From Subtercola boreus (GTDB lineage Bacteria > Actinomycetota > Actinomycetes > Actinomycetales > Microbacteriaceae), in assembly GCF_003399645.1 (NCBI RefSeq), contig NZ_NBXD01000024.1, positions 213,044 through 277,043 of the forward strand: a stretch of 64,000 nt of DNA, given 5' to 3'. A model generated the notes under the pieces. The model was not told the DNA's origin. It searched no databases and saw only the letters and a program-made list of their open reading frames with translations. Position numbers and translations under genes: made by a program. Positions within the stretch are counted from its first letter, which is position 1. Every line of letters starts with the position of its first letter. Below are positions 57,301-64,000 of the stretch, piece after piece.

Positions 57301-59461
57301 GGCACTCATCGACGCCCGACGGGTGCTGCCGGTCAGCATCGCGGGCGACGCCCGGTTCGCCGCGATCGAAGACGCGAGCCGGTTGCGCGATGCGCTGGGC
57401 GTGCCGATTCCGTTCGGCGTTCCGGATGCCTTCATCGAGCCGGTCGAAGATCCGCTCGGCGACCTCGTCGGCCGGTATGCGCGCACGCACGGGCCGTTCA
57501 CGGCACCCGAGGTCGGTGTGCGGCTGGGCCTCGGATCAGCGGTGGTGCACGAGACACTGAAGAGACTGGAGGCGGCACGTCGCGTCGTGGAGGGCGAGTT
57601 CCGGCCGACCGGGGTGCCGGGGGCCGCTGCGGTGGGTGCCGGGGCGGCGGGTGCCGGTGGCGAGTCAGTCGAGGGTGGTGCCCCGGTTGTTCCCCTCACG
57701 CCCGAGTTCTCGCGCTTCGCCCACGCGGCGGCATCGAGCGAGTGGTGTGACACCGAGGTGTTGCGGCGCCTTCGCAGCCGGTCGTTGGCCGCACTGCGGC
57801 ACGAGGTGGAGCCGGTCGACGCCGAGGCATTCGGGCGTTTCCTCCCGGTGTGGCAGCACGTCGGTGGCGCCCTGCGCGGGGTCGACGGTGTGCTCACGGT
57901 CATCGAGCAGCTGGCCGGTGTGCCCGTGCCCGCCTCCGCGTGGGAGACCCTCGTGCTGCCGTCGCGGGTGCGCGACTACAGTCCAGCCATGCTCGACGAG
58001 CTGACGGCCGCGGGCGAGATCGTCTGGTCTGGCAACGGTTCGCTGGCCGGTAGCGACGGGTGGGTCTCGCTGCACCTGGCCGACACGGTGCGGGTCACGC
58101 TGCCCGAGCAGCTCGAGCTCGAGCCGAGCGACCTGCAGGAGGCGATCCTCAGCACGCTGGCCGGTGGCGGGGCCTACTTCTTCCGTACGCTCTCCGACGC
58201 GGTCGCCGAGCAGTTGGGCAGTGCCGCCGAGAAGCGCCGCGCAGAGGTCGCCGACGAGCAGCGGATGCTCGCCGAGTCGCTCCGCCCGAAGACGCCCCGG
58301 CGAGAGCCCAAGTCGGGAATCGGTTCGGGTGGTCCCGGGGGAACCGGCAGTACTGCCGCCGGTTCTGCCACCGGTTCGGGCGACGACCAGGCTACCGCGG
58401 CGTCGTCTGTCGCACCCTCCCCCGTGCATCCGGTACCCGTGCCCCTACCGAGCATGAACCCGGGTTTCTTCACCGACGACCAGCTCGTCACGGCGCTCTG
58501 GGACCTGGTCTGGTCGGGCCGAGTCACCAACGACACCCTGGCGCCTCTGCGCACGCTGACGGGCGGGGGCAGTTCGACGCACGTCACGAAGCGGGCGGCG
58601 CCGCGCGCGAAGATGTACCGCGGGCGGGCGTATTCGCGGCCCACCATGGCCACCCGGGTCGGCCCGCCGACGGCCGGCGGCCGCTGGTCGCTCCTGCCCC
58701 GGGCAGAGGCTGACCCGACACTGCGTGCGCATGCCACCGCCGAGTTCCTCCTCGACCGCTATGGCGTCGTGACCCGGGGATCAGTGATGAGCGAGCACCA
58801 GCCCGGAGGTTTCGCGCTCGCCTACCGCGTACTCAGCCAGTTCGAAGAGACCGGCCGGTGCCGCCGCGGGTACTTCATCGAGGGTCTCGGCGCCGCCCAG
58901 TTCGCAACCGGGGGCACGGTCGACCGCCTCCGCGCGTTCTCGGCCGACCTCCTGCGCGAACAGCGCGGGGGCGGGGAGAGTTCGAGCACCCCCGGAGGTG
59001 GCGGGATGCTCGGACACGACCCCCGAGCCCAGTCGGGTGCAGGCGGCGGGAACGACGGCAGCACGTCCCATCGGGGCCGTTCGCGCGAGACCGAGCGCAC
59101 CCGCGCGCTGACGCTTGCGGCCACCGATCCGGCGAACCCCTACGGCGCATCCCTGCCCTGGCCACAGGGTGAGGGACATCGGCCGGGTCGCAAGGCCGGA
59201 GCCCTGGTGGTGCTCGTCGACGGGGCTCTCGTGCTCTATGTCGAGCGCGGCGGCAAAACCGTCCTCGCGTTCAGCGACGATGAGACAGCGCTCGTCGAGG
59301 CGTCGGACTCCCTCGTGTCCACCGTCACTTCGGGGCGGGTCGACAGGCTCACGATCGAGAAGATCAACGGCGAATTCTCGGTCGGGTCATCCGTGGGCCG
59401 CCTGTTGGAGATCGCCGGGTTCAGCAACACTCCGCGCGGTCTGAGGCTGCGGAGTGCATAG
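54344..59461 (+). CDS. lhr: Lhr-type large ATP-dependent 3'-5' DNA helicase
   Basis: A 1705-residue Ski2-like helicase involved in DNA repair. Walker A is APTGSGKT (residues 57-64) and Walker B is DEVH (181-184); the second RecA domain has SSLELGIDMGAVDLV and GRAGHQVG. The winged-helix and Lhr-core regions follow. The extended C-terminal half characteristic of full-length actinobacterial Lhr contains two Gly/Ser/Thr-rich linkers (near residues 1085-1110 and 1325-1365). The GTG at 54344 (SKATAAKADAARV) is chosen for its GGGAGGA ribosome binding site. The nei gene follows after 26 bp, as in mycobacteria. Confidence 0.94.
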   Translation: MSKATAAKADAARVSAVLERFSPATREWFAGAFAAPTEAQVGAWQAVSEGSHALVVAPTGSGKTLAAFLWAIDQLTSAPTDPERVAGTRVLYISPLKALAVDVERNLRAPLVGVTQTAKRLGTEPPSVTVGVRSGDTTSSDRRSMIKTPPDILITTPESLFLMLTSAARETLKTVHTVIIDEVHAVAATKRGAHLAVSLERLDALLERPAQRIGLSATVRPPSEVARFLAGGVPVTIVAPVSTKKFDLRVVVPVEDMANLGAAAPLEGSAAAATPQQGSIWPHVEESIVDRVLQHRSSIVFANSRRLAERLTARLNEIYAERLGLEVENDGFVPASAPLPASSSRVPAQAPAQVQAQSGQSQGALPLLARAHHGSVSKEQRAIIEDDLKSGRLRCVVATSSLELGIDMGAVDLVVQVESPPSVASGLQRVGRAGHQVGEVSRGVIYPKHRADLIHSAVAADRMTKGLIETLAVPKNPLDILAQQTVAACALESIDVEEWFDQIKRSAPFAGLPRSAYEATLDLLAGRYPSDEFAELRPRIVWDRDAGTITGRPGAQRLAVTSGGTIPDRGLFGVFMVGEKASRVGELDEEMVYESRVGDVFALGATSWRIQEITHDQVRVTPAFGEPGRLPFWRGDGLGRPAELGRAIGAFTRTVAGSSADRALELATSAGLDENAATNLVTFISEQREATGHVPSDSTLVVERFRDELGDWRVILHSPYGMQVHSPWALAIGARIRERFGVDGGVVASDDGIVVRLPDTESEPPGADLFVFDADELELIVTTEVGGSALFASRFRESAARALLLPRKNPGQRSPLWQQRQRSAALLEVARRYPTFPIILETVRECLQDVYDLPSLKVLAGELESRSIRIIETETPEPSPFARSLLFGYVASFVYEGDSPLAERRAAALSLDPTLLAELLGRAELRELLDPGVIEQTERELQRVAANRRATGVEGTADLVRMLGPLSIVELAERLTDGSDAEAHVAALIDARRVLPVSIAGDARFAAIEDASRLRDALGVPIPFGVPDAFIEPVEDPLGDLVGRYARTHGPFTAPEVGVRLGLGSAVVHETLKRLEAARRVVEGEFRPTGVPGAAAVGAGAAGAGGESVEGGAPVVPLTPEFSRFAHAAASSEWCDTEVLRRLRSRSLAALRHEVEPVDAEAFGRFLPVWQHVGGALRGVDGVLTVIEQLAGVPVPASAWETLVLPSRVRDYSPAMLDELTAAGEIVWSGNGSLAGSDGWVSLHLADTVRVTLPEQLELEPSDLQEAILSTLAGGGAYFFRTLSDAVAEQLGSAAEKRRAEVADEQRMLAESLRPKTPRREPKSGIGSGGPGGTGSTAAGSATGSGDDQATAASSVAPSPVHPVPVPLPSMNPGFFTDDQLVTALWDLVWSGRVTNDTLAPLRTLTGGGSSTHVTKRAAPRAKMYRGRAYSRPTMATRVGPPTAGGRWSLLPRAEADPTLRAHATAEFLLDRYGVVTRGSVMSEHQPGGFALAYRVLSQFEETGRCRRGYFIEGLGAAQFATGGTVDRLRAFSADLLREQRGGGESSSTPGGGGMLGHDPRAQSGAGGGNDGSTSHRGRSRETERTRALTLAATDPANPYGASLPWPQGEGHRPGRKAGALVVLVDGALVLYVERGGKTVLAFSDDETALVEASDSLVSTVTSGRVDRLTIEKINGEFSVGSSVGRLLEIAGFSNTPRGLRLRSA

Positions 59462-59487
59462 CGCCGTGCGCCGTGCGGAGGTGCGGC

Positions 59488-60267
59488 ATGCCTGAGGGCG
59501 ACACCGTCTACCGCACCGCCGAGCACCTGAACGCGGTGCTGGCGGGCACGGTGCTGACCGGGTGCGACATCCGCGTACCGAAGTTCGCAACCGTCGACCT
59601 CACGGGTGAGACGGTCGACAACGTGGTGAGCCGCGGCAAGCATCTGCTCATGCGGATCGGTGAGTTCAGCATCCATTCGCACCTCAAAATGGAGGGCACC
59701 TGGCACCTGTACAAGGAGGGGACGCGCTGGCGAAAGCCGGCGTGGAAGGCGCGTGCCATTCTGAGGAACGCCGAATGGACGGCGGTCGGCTTCGAGCTCG
59801 GGCTGGTGGAGGTCGTTCATCGTGAGCGCGAGGAGGAGGTCGTGGGGTATCTCGGCCCCGACCTGCTCGGCTCCGACTGGGATGCAGAAGAGGCCGAACG
59901 GCGTCTGGCGAGCGACCCGCTCCGCGAGATCGACGTGGCGCTTCTCGACCAGCGCAATCTCGCCGGCCTCGGCAATGTGTACGCGAACGAGTTGTGCTTC
60001 CTGCGGGGCGTGCTGCCGACGCGGCCCGTCGGTGAGGTTCCGAAACTCGACGCGGTCGTCGGGCTGGCATCACGGCTGATCACCGCGAACCGTGACCGCA
60101 TTGAACGCACGACCACCGGCGACACCCGTGGCGGCAAGCAGGTGTGGGTGTACAACCGTGCCGGGCAGCCGTGCCGGCGGTGCGGTACGAAGATCCTCAC
60201 GGGCAAACTGGGATCGAGCGAGCTGACACTCCGCGAGACGTACTGGTGCCCGCGTTGCCAGACGTGA
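59488..60267 (+). CDS. nei: Fpg/Nei family DNA glycosylase (endonuclease VIII type)
   Basis: Base-excision repair glycosylase/AP lyase of 259 aa. The catalytic N-terminus is MPEGDTVYRTAEHL: Pro2 is the nucleophile after Met removal and Glu3 the general acid, and GDT-YR is the Nei subtype. The helix-two-turn-helix includes LLDQRNLAGLGNVYANELCFLRGVLP. The C-terminal zinc finger is CRRCG then YWCPRCQ. The ATG at 59488 is required for the catalytic N-terminus; 5 open codons before it must be excluded. Likely cotranscribed with lhr. Confidence 0.95.
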   Translation: MPEGDTVYRTAEHLNAVLAGTVLTGCDIRVPKFATVDLTGETVDNVVSRGKHLLMRIGEFSIHSHLKMEGTWHLYKEGTRWRKPAWKARAILRNAEWTAVGFELGLVEVVHREREEEVVGYLGPDLLGSDWDAEEAERRLASDPLREIDVALLDQRNLAGLGNVYANELCFLRGVLPTRPVGEVPKLDAVVGLASRLITANRDRIERTTTGDTRGGKQVWVYNRAGQPCRRCGTKILTGKLGSSELTLRETYWCPRCQT

Positions 60268-60301
60268 GCGAGGCTGGGCCGGACGGTACCCTTCGCCTGC
60301 G

Positions 60302-60424
60302 ATCGAAGACCTCGAGAGAGCCGACGGCATCGAACCCGAATCCCCGCGCGACAGCTACGAGGTCTGGCCCACCATCGACGAACCCGTGCGCATCTTCGAG
60401 CTGAGACGCAACCGGGGTGAGTGA
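60302..60424 (+). pseudogene. short coding-like frame without a start codon
   Basis: A frame of 40 codons reads IEDLERADGIEPESPRDSYE then VWPTIDEPVRIFELRRNRGE before TGA at 60422. It has the codon usage of the neighbouring genes and a plausible acidic then basic composition. No ATG, GTG or TTG lies in frame anywhere between the end of nei and this segment. A TACCCT box at 60287-60292 sits a few bases ahead, where a leaderless start would be expected, but the codon there is not a start. It may be a small gene using ATC, a gene broken by point mutation, or a frameshifted remnant. Confidence 0.45.
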
Positions 60425-60437
60425 CGGGGCCGGCTGA

Positions 60438-60443
60438 TACATT
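60438..60443 (+). promoter_or_regulatory. -10 box TACATT upstream of the esterase gene
   Basis: TACATT at 60438-60443 would start transcription near 60450, about 30 nt before the GTG; an AAGGA ribosome binding site lies in between. No good -35 match. Confidence 0.4.
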
Positions 60444-60481
60444 CGGATGACCCGCCACCCACTCCCTGCGTAAGGACGACC

Positions 60482-61189
60482 GTGACCGACTCCCCCCGCC
60501 GTGCCCCCATCGACGACGCCGTGGTCGTCTGGTCGGTACCGGCCGAAGAGCTCGCTGAGCGGATTCCGACCAGTCCGCTCGTGATCATCATGCACGGTTA
60601 CGGGTCGCACGAGAACGACCTCATTTCGCTCGCCCCACTGCTGCCCGAGGGCATTGTCGCGGCGTCGCTCCGGGCACCTCTTGTCGCGCCGCACCCCGTG
60701 GTCGACGGTTTTGCCTGGTTCACGATCGGCGAGCCCGGCAACCCTCGGATTGCCGCCGGCGACGACGCGGCGACCTCGGTTCTCGAGTGGCTCGACCGCG
60801 TCGAGGCGGCCTACGGAACTCCGCCGAGCATCGCCACCCTCGGCTTCTCGCAGGGCGGGGCCATGGCGGTTCATCTCCTCCGCTCGGCTCCGGAGCGTTT
60901 CGCCGCCGCAGTCAACCTCTCGGGCTTCACCCTGACCGGCCAGGTGCGCGGTGACCGGGTGATGGCCGAGAGACGCCCGCCCGTGTCCTGGGGGCGGGAT
61001 GTCGCAGACCCCGTCATCTCCGCCGATGCGGTCGCCCGTACCACCGACTGGCTGCCCGACCACTCGACACTGACGGCGAACCTCTACCCGGGCATCCTGC
61101 ACGGCGTCTCGCAGGAGGAGATCACCGATGTGTCGGAGTTTCTCCAGGATGCGCTCTTCAGCAATGCGCCACTCGAACCGCGCGCCTGA
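60482..61189 (+). CDS. phospholipase/carboxylesterase family alpha/beta hydrolase
   Basis: A 235-residue alpha/beta hydrolase. The oxyanion-hole segment is IIMHGYGSHENDLISLAPLL, the nucleophile elbow GFSQGG holds S123, and the histidine is H207 in ILHGVSQEEI. The acid is probably D173 or D176 in GRDVADPVI. This matches the bacterial YpfH/carboxylesterase group acting on short acyl esters; the physiological substrate is unknown. GTG start with AAGGA 7 nt before it. Confidence 0.88.
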   Translation: MTDSPRRAPIDDAVVVWSVPAEELAERIPTSPLVIIMHGYGSHENDLISLAPLLPEGIVAASLRAPLVAPHPVVDGFAWFTIGEPGNPRIAAGDDAATSVLEWLDRVEAAYGTPPSIATLGFSQGGAMAVHLLRSAPERFAAAVNLSGFTLTGQVRGDRVMAERRPPVSWGRDVADPVISADAVARTTDWLPDHSTLTANLYPGILHGVSQEEITDVSEFLQDALFSNAPLEPRA

Positions 61190-61202
61190 GGGCCGAGGTC
61201 GG

Positions 61203-61673
61203 GTGACGACCGCTGCGACGGTGGCGCTGAACCGTGCCGGGGTGGCGTTCACGCCGCACGTGTACGACCACGACTCGGCAGCGACCGATTTCGGAGCCGA
61301 AGCCGCCGTGGCGCTGGGAGTGGAGCCCGACCGGGTCTTCAAGACACTCATGGTGGATACCGACAACGGTCTGGCGATCGGCATCGTCTCGGTCAGTTCG
61401 AAGCTCGATGTGAAAGCTCTCGCTGCCGCGGTGGGTGCCAAGCGCGGCGCGATGGCAGAGGCCGTCGTCGCCGAGCGAAAGAGCGGCTACGTCGTCGGGG
61501 GTATCAGCCCATTCGGCCAGAAGACAGCACTGCCGACGGTTCTGGATGATCTGGCCCTCCTTTTCGAGACGATCTACGTGTCGGGTGGTCGCCGGGGTTT
61601 CGATGTCGAGGTGAGCCCGGCCGACCTGGTTGCGGCGACGCGGGGGCAGGTCGCGGTGATCCGGCGGGCGTGA
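61203..61673 (+). CDS. ybaK: Cys-tRNA(Pro)/Cys-tRNA(Cys) deacylase, YbaK type
   Basis: A 156-residue editing-domain protein that hydrolyses misacylated Cys-tRNA(Pro). Features: VALNRAGVAFTPHVYDHD, ALGVEPDRVFKTLMV, KLDVKALAAAVGAKRGAMA and YVVGGISPFGQKTALPTVLDD, the latter being the YbaK/ProX signature with GGISPFG. The GTG at 61203 is chosen because it starts the conserved fold. It lies 13 bp after the esterase gene and may be cotranscribed. Confidence 0.92.
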   Translation: MTTAATVALNRAGVAFTPHVYDHDSAATDFGAEAAVALGVEPDRVFKTLMVDTDNGLAIGIVSVSSKLDVKALAAAVGAKRGAMAEAVVAERKSGYVVGGISPFGQKTALPTVLDDLALLFETIYVSGGRRGFDVEVSPADLVAATRGQVAVIRRA

Positions 61674-61694
61674 GGCCGTGGGGGTCGCTCAGTG

Positions 61695-61706
61695 CAGACT
61701 GGGACG
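61695..61706 (+). promoter_or_regulatory. CAGACT -10 box of a leaderless transcript
   Basis: TGCAGACT (61693-61700), then GGGACG and ATG at 61707. The preceding TG gives an extended -10. It matches the arrangement in front of the SRPBCC gene at 46984. Confidence 0.5.
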
Positions 61707-62090
61707 ATGACCACTCTCTCTGCAACCGATTTCGCCGCCGAGCTCGCCCTGGTCGAGCACTACTGGACTCCGCGCGTCATCGGCCGCGTCAATGACCAGT
61801 ATGTGAAGGTCGCCCGGCTGCTCGGAGAGCTCGTCTGGCACTCCCACGAGAACGAGGATGAGATGTTCCTGGTTGTGTCGGGGAGGCTGCGCATTCAGCT
61901 GCGGGGCTCTGACGAAGTCGTTCTCGAGCCGGGCCAGTTCTACACCGTTCCACGTGGTGTGCCCCACAATCCCGTCGCCGACGACGTTGTCGAGATCGTC
62001 TTGATCGAAACTGTCACTACCGCGCACACCGGTGACGTGACGGTAGCCGGCACCGTTCCGATCGATCAGCAGCTCGGCGCCTTCAGCTGA
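61707..62090 (+). CDS. cupin-domain protein
   Basis: A 127-residue single-domain cupin. Cupin motif 1 is WHSHENEDEMFLVVSGRLRIQL with the metal ligands H, H and E, and motif 2 is FYTVPRGVPHNPVADD with H. The fold begins HYWTPRVIGRVNDQYVKVARLLGE. Related proteins are small enzymes or sensors; the role here is unknown. The ATG at 61707 is favoured by the promoter spacing over a GTG 15 bp upstream. Confidence 0.88.
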   Translation: MTTLSATDFAAELALVEHYWTPRVIGRVNDQYVKVARLLGELVWHSHENEDEMFLVVSGRLRIQLRGSDEVVLEPGQFYTVPRGVPHNPVADDVVEIVLIETVTTAHTGDVTVAGTVPIDQQLGAFS

Positions 62091-62129
62091 ACGCTTGGCA
62101 TAAGCCGGTCTCGTTCGAGCGCCCGATCT

Positions 62130-62500
62130 CCTGATCGCCAGCCGGGGTGGGACAGCCGCCGGGGCGGGCAGCCGGCCGGGGCGGGTCAGCCTGCCGGGGT
62201 GGGGCGCCGCGCCAGCCTTGTTCGAGCTGGCGGGGGTGTCGTACCTGGCTGGCTTCGGCGCCAGGTGGGCTTGTGGCGGTGGCACATACGTCAGGCTGGG
62301 CGGCTGCCGCCGTGCGGGCTTGCCGGGGATGGGGGGACTGGGGTGGGCGGGTGGCTGGGGCTGCCGCGCCCAGCGGGCTTGCCGGGGACGGATGGGGTGG
62401 GGTGGGCCGATGGTTGGCTGGGGCTGCCGCGCCCTGCGGGCTTGCCGGGGATGGGTGGGGTGGCGTGGGCGAGTGGCTGGCTGGGCGGCCGGATGCGTGC
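62130..62500. repeat. G-rich imperfect tandem repeats in the cupin/HNH gap
   Basis: Copies of GGCTGCCGC followed by a GCGGGCTTGCCGGGGA-type segment start at 62302, 62359 and 62422, at a 57-63 bp spacing. Shorter CCGGGGCGGG units lie at 62155-62220. The whole gap 62091-62670 has strong strand bias (G-rich on plus) and no supportable gene; the Pro-rich frames on the minus strand are products of the repeat. Confidence 0.75.
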
Positions 62501-62670
62501 ACGGTGCGTTGGTGAGGGCGCCGGGCCAGGTGGCCGGGCCAGGTGGTCGGGGCAGGTGGTCGGGTCTGGTGGTCAGACAGAATGGCCGGGTCGGGTGCAC
62601 AGGGCGGGCCGGGCGGTCTGGTCAGGTGAGATGGTTGCGGGCGCGGGAGGGTACCCGGTGTGCGTTGGGG

Positions 62671-64000
62671 TTATCCGGTTTGTGGGAGTGGGCGGGCGCG
62701 GTTTTGTTGGCAGGGTCTGGGGGTTTGCCGCCAGTCGAGCCAGTCGGGGGGGATGAGGTGCGGGGTTCCGTTTTGCATGACGAGTTTCCACCTTGTTTTG
62801 TGTACATGGGAGTGGTGGAAGTGGCAGAGCAGTGCGCCGTTGTCGAGGTCGGTGCGGCCGGGTTGGTGGGTTTTCGTTTGCCAGCCTTCGACGTGGTGTG
62901 ATTCGCACCAGGACGGTGGGGCGTCGCAGGATGGCCACACGCATCCGCCGTCTCGGGCGGCCAACGCCCGGTTTTGGGCGGCGGTGAAGAGGCGGCGGGT
63001 TTTGCCGTGCTGGAGCACCTGCCCGTGCTCACCGAAGAGGGTGGTGATGACATCGGAGTGGCAGAGGAGGGTTTCGATCGTGCTTGCTGGGACGGGTTCG
63101 GTGAGGCCGTCGATCCAGCCGATACCCCGACCGGAGATGACATCTTCGAGGGTGGCGTGGACGTTGACGGTGGGGGCTGCCCCGTTCAGGCGCGGCATGG
63201 TCGGGAGCCCTGCCGCGGTGGTGACGAGTTGGAGGAGGCCGTCGGCGAGTTTCTGACCCCGGGTACGGGTGTCTCGAAGTAGCGGTTCGACCTCGCCGCC
63301 GTCAGCCGGGTCACCCTCACCGGTGGTGCCGGTCGGGTCAGAGGTGTCGGTGTCGGTGTGGGTGGGGTCGGTGAAGGTGGGGATGCGGGGACTCGTAAAC
63401 GGCTCCAATGCCGCCCGCAAATGACCGGCCGCCGTCGGGGGCAGGAGGCCGGTGAGTTTCGTCATCCCGGTCTTCTCCGTGACCAGGGTCAGGTGGCGTC
63501 TGTCGTGCAGTTGCGCCTCTGTGGGCTCTGCGCCGTCGGGGTCGAGGTGCGCGATCATCCGTACCGCGAAACGGTCGATGACATCTGCGGAGTAGCACTG
63601 GCCCCCCAACGACTCTTGCGCCAGCGACACCAACTGGGCTTCGGCCTCGATCAGGGCATCCGTGAACCCGGTACTTTTCGCCACCCGGCCGAGCCGGGTC
63701 GTGATCACGGTCGCCACGTCGAGACCGATCGCACCGAGCCCGACTGCCTCCGCGACGTGGGAGAACGCGGGCAGGTTCGGCAGCCCACACAGCGACATCG
63801 TCACCCGGAGCTCCCCACCGACCTTCATCAGCTTCTTCGCCGTGTGCTCGCTCGTACCCGTATTCGCGGCCAGAAACCCGGCCGGGGTGGTGAAGTTCGA
63901 CGCCTTCGACAACCCCTCCTCGCCGAGCTCGGGTCTGCACCGCTCAGCCACCTCGCCCGCCAGTCGCAGACGCAACGAATCCGCCAACCGCACCAGGTAC
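62671..64000 (-). CDS. DUF222 and HNH endonuclease domain protein (5' end outside window)
   Basis: The frame is open to the right edge, so the N-terminus is missing; 443 residues are visible. The DUF222 region spans LADSLRLRLAGEVAERCRPELG through RRHLTLVTEKTGMTKLTGLLPPTAAG. The C-terminal HNH nuclease domain is CVWPSCDAPPSWCESHHVEGW with LDNGALLCHFHHSHVH. A Thr/Asp-rich linker lies in the middle (THTDTDTSDPTGTTGEGDPADGG). These proteins occur in many copies in actinobacteria, sometimes linked to mobile DNA; the role is not established. The GTG at 63993 is only an internal possibility. Confidence 0.88.
   Translation of the reverse strand, partial: YLVRLADSLRLRLAGEVAERCRPELGEEGLSKASNFTTPAGFLAANTGTSEHTAKKLMKVGGELRVTMSLCGLPNLPAFSHVAEAVGLGAIGLDVATVITTRLGRVAKSTGFTDALIEAEAQLVSLAQESLGGQCYSADVIDRFAVRMIAHLDPDGAEPTEAQLHDRRHLTLVTEKTGMTKLTGLLPPTAAGHLRAALEPFTSPRIPTFTDPTHTDTDTSDPTGTTGEGDPADGGEVEPLLRDTRTRGQKLADGLLQLVTTAAGLPTMPRLNGAAPTVNVHATLEDVISGRGIGWIDGLTEPVPASTIETLLCHSDVITTLFGEHGQVLQHGKTRRLFTAAQNRALAARDGGCVWPSCDAPPSWCESHHVEGWQTKTHQPGRTDLDNGALLCHFHHSHVHKTRWKLVMQNGTPHLIPPDWLDWRQTPRPCQQNRARPLPQTG

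Noticed and set aside
61689..62600. A 303-codon Pro/Arg-rich minus-strand frame over the cupin gene and the G-rich repeats
   Set aside because: It covers a well-supported cupin on the other strand, and its Pro-rich part is simply the complement of G-rich tandem repeats.

Overview
The window is high-GC DNA from an actinomycete, most likely a member of the Microbacteriaceae (inference from memory of protein families). Supporting signs are actinobacterial ribosomal proteins with Ala/Glu-rich tails, the adjacent lhr-nei pair, DUF222/HNH and AbiEi/DUF559 proteins, GTG and TTG starts, and many promoters whose -10 box sits 6-7 nt before the start codon (leaderless mRNAs).

Layout. 1-12.6 kb: the S10-spc ribosomal operon on the minus strand, read from rpsJ at 12.6 kb down to secY-adk-map at 0.1 kb. 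12.6-17.1 kb: an accessory block between the S10 and str operons, with a divergent MFS exporter/HxlR regulator pair, a type IB topoisomerase and an AbiEi-type protein bracketed by long palindromes. 17.1-21.5 kb: the str operon (rpsL-rpsG-fusA-tuf, minus strand) with a clear promoter and terminator. 21.9-29.9 kb: a small secreted protein, then a translationally coupled cell-envelope operon (MMPL permease with a degenerate ABC-like tail, YhgE/Pip protein, Pro/Ala-rich membrane protein, small DUF6121-like membrane protein). 30.0-33.1 kb: a spermidine-synthase-like methyltransferase-fold protein overlapping a flavoprotein monooxygenase, and a convergent DUF475/TerC membrane protein. 33.2-40.7 kb: rpoB-rpoC with promoter and terminator. 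41-64 kb: mostly single genes and short operons (DUF559 nuclease-like protein, second spermidine-synthase-like protein plus PQQ sugar dehydrogenase lipoprotein, TPR protein, SprT-like metalloprotease, DUF427, ComB-like protein, SRPBCC-DUF1684 pair, GT39 glycosyltransferase, DEAD-box helicase, nucleoside hydrolase, Nudix-like protein, Lhr helicase plus Nei glycosylase, esterase, YbaK deacylase, cupin, and a DUF222/HNH protein cut by the window end).

How the parts work together. About half of the window is core translation and transcription machinery on one strand. Each of its operons begins with a recognisable promoter and a long leader (about 180-300 nt), and stem-loops sit at several junctions where genes do not overlap. 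The other genes are mostly leaderless. The most unusual structure is at gene boundaries: at many junctions in the accessory parts there is a short repeat or palindrome whose sequence is private to that junction, often touching the stop codon. No tRNA, rRNA, CRISPR array, transposase or prophage was seen.
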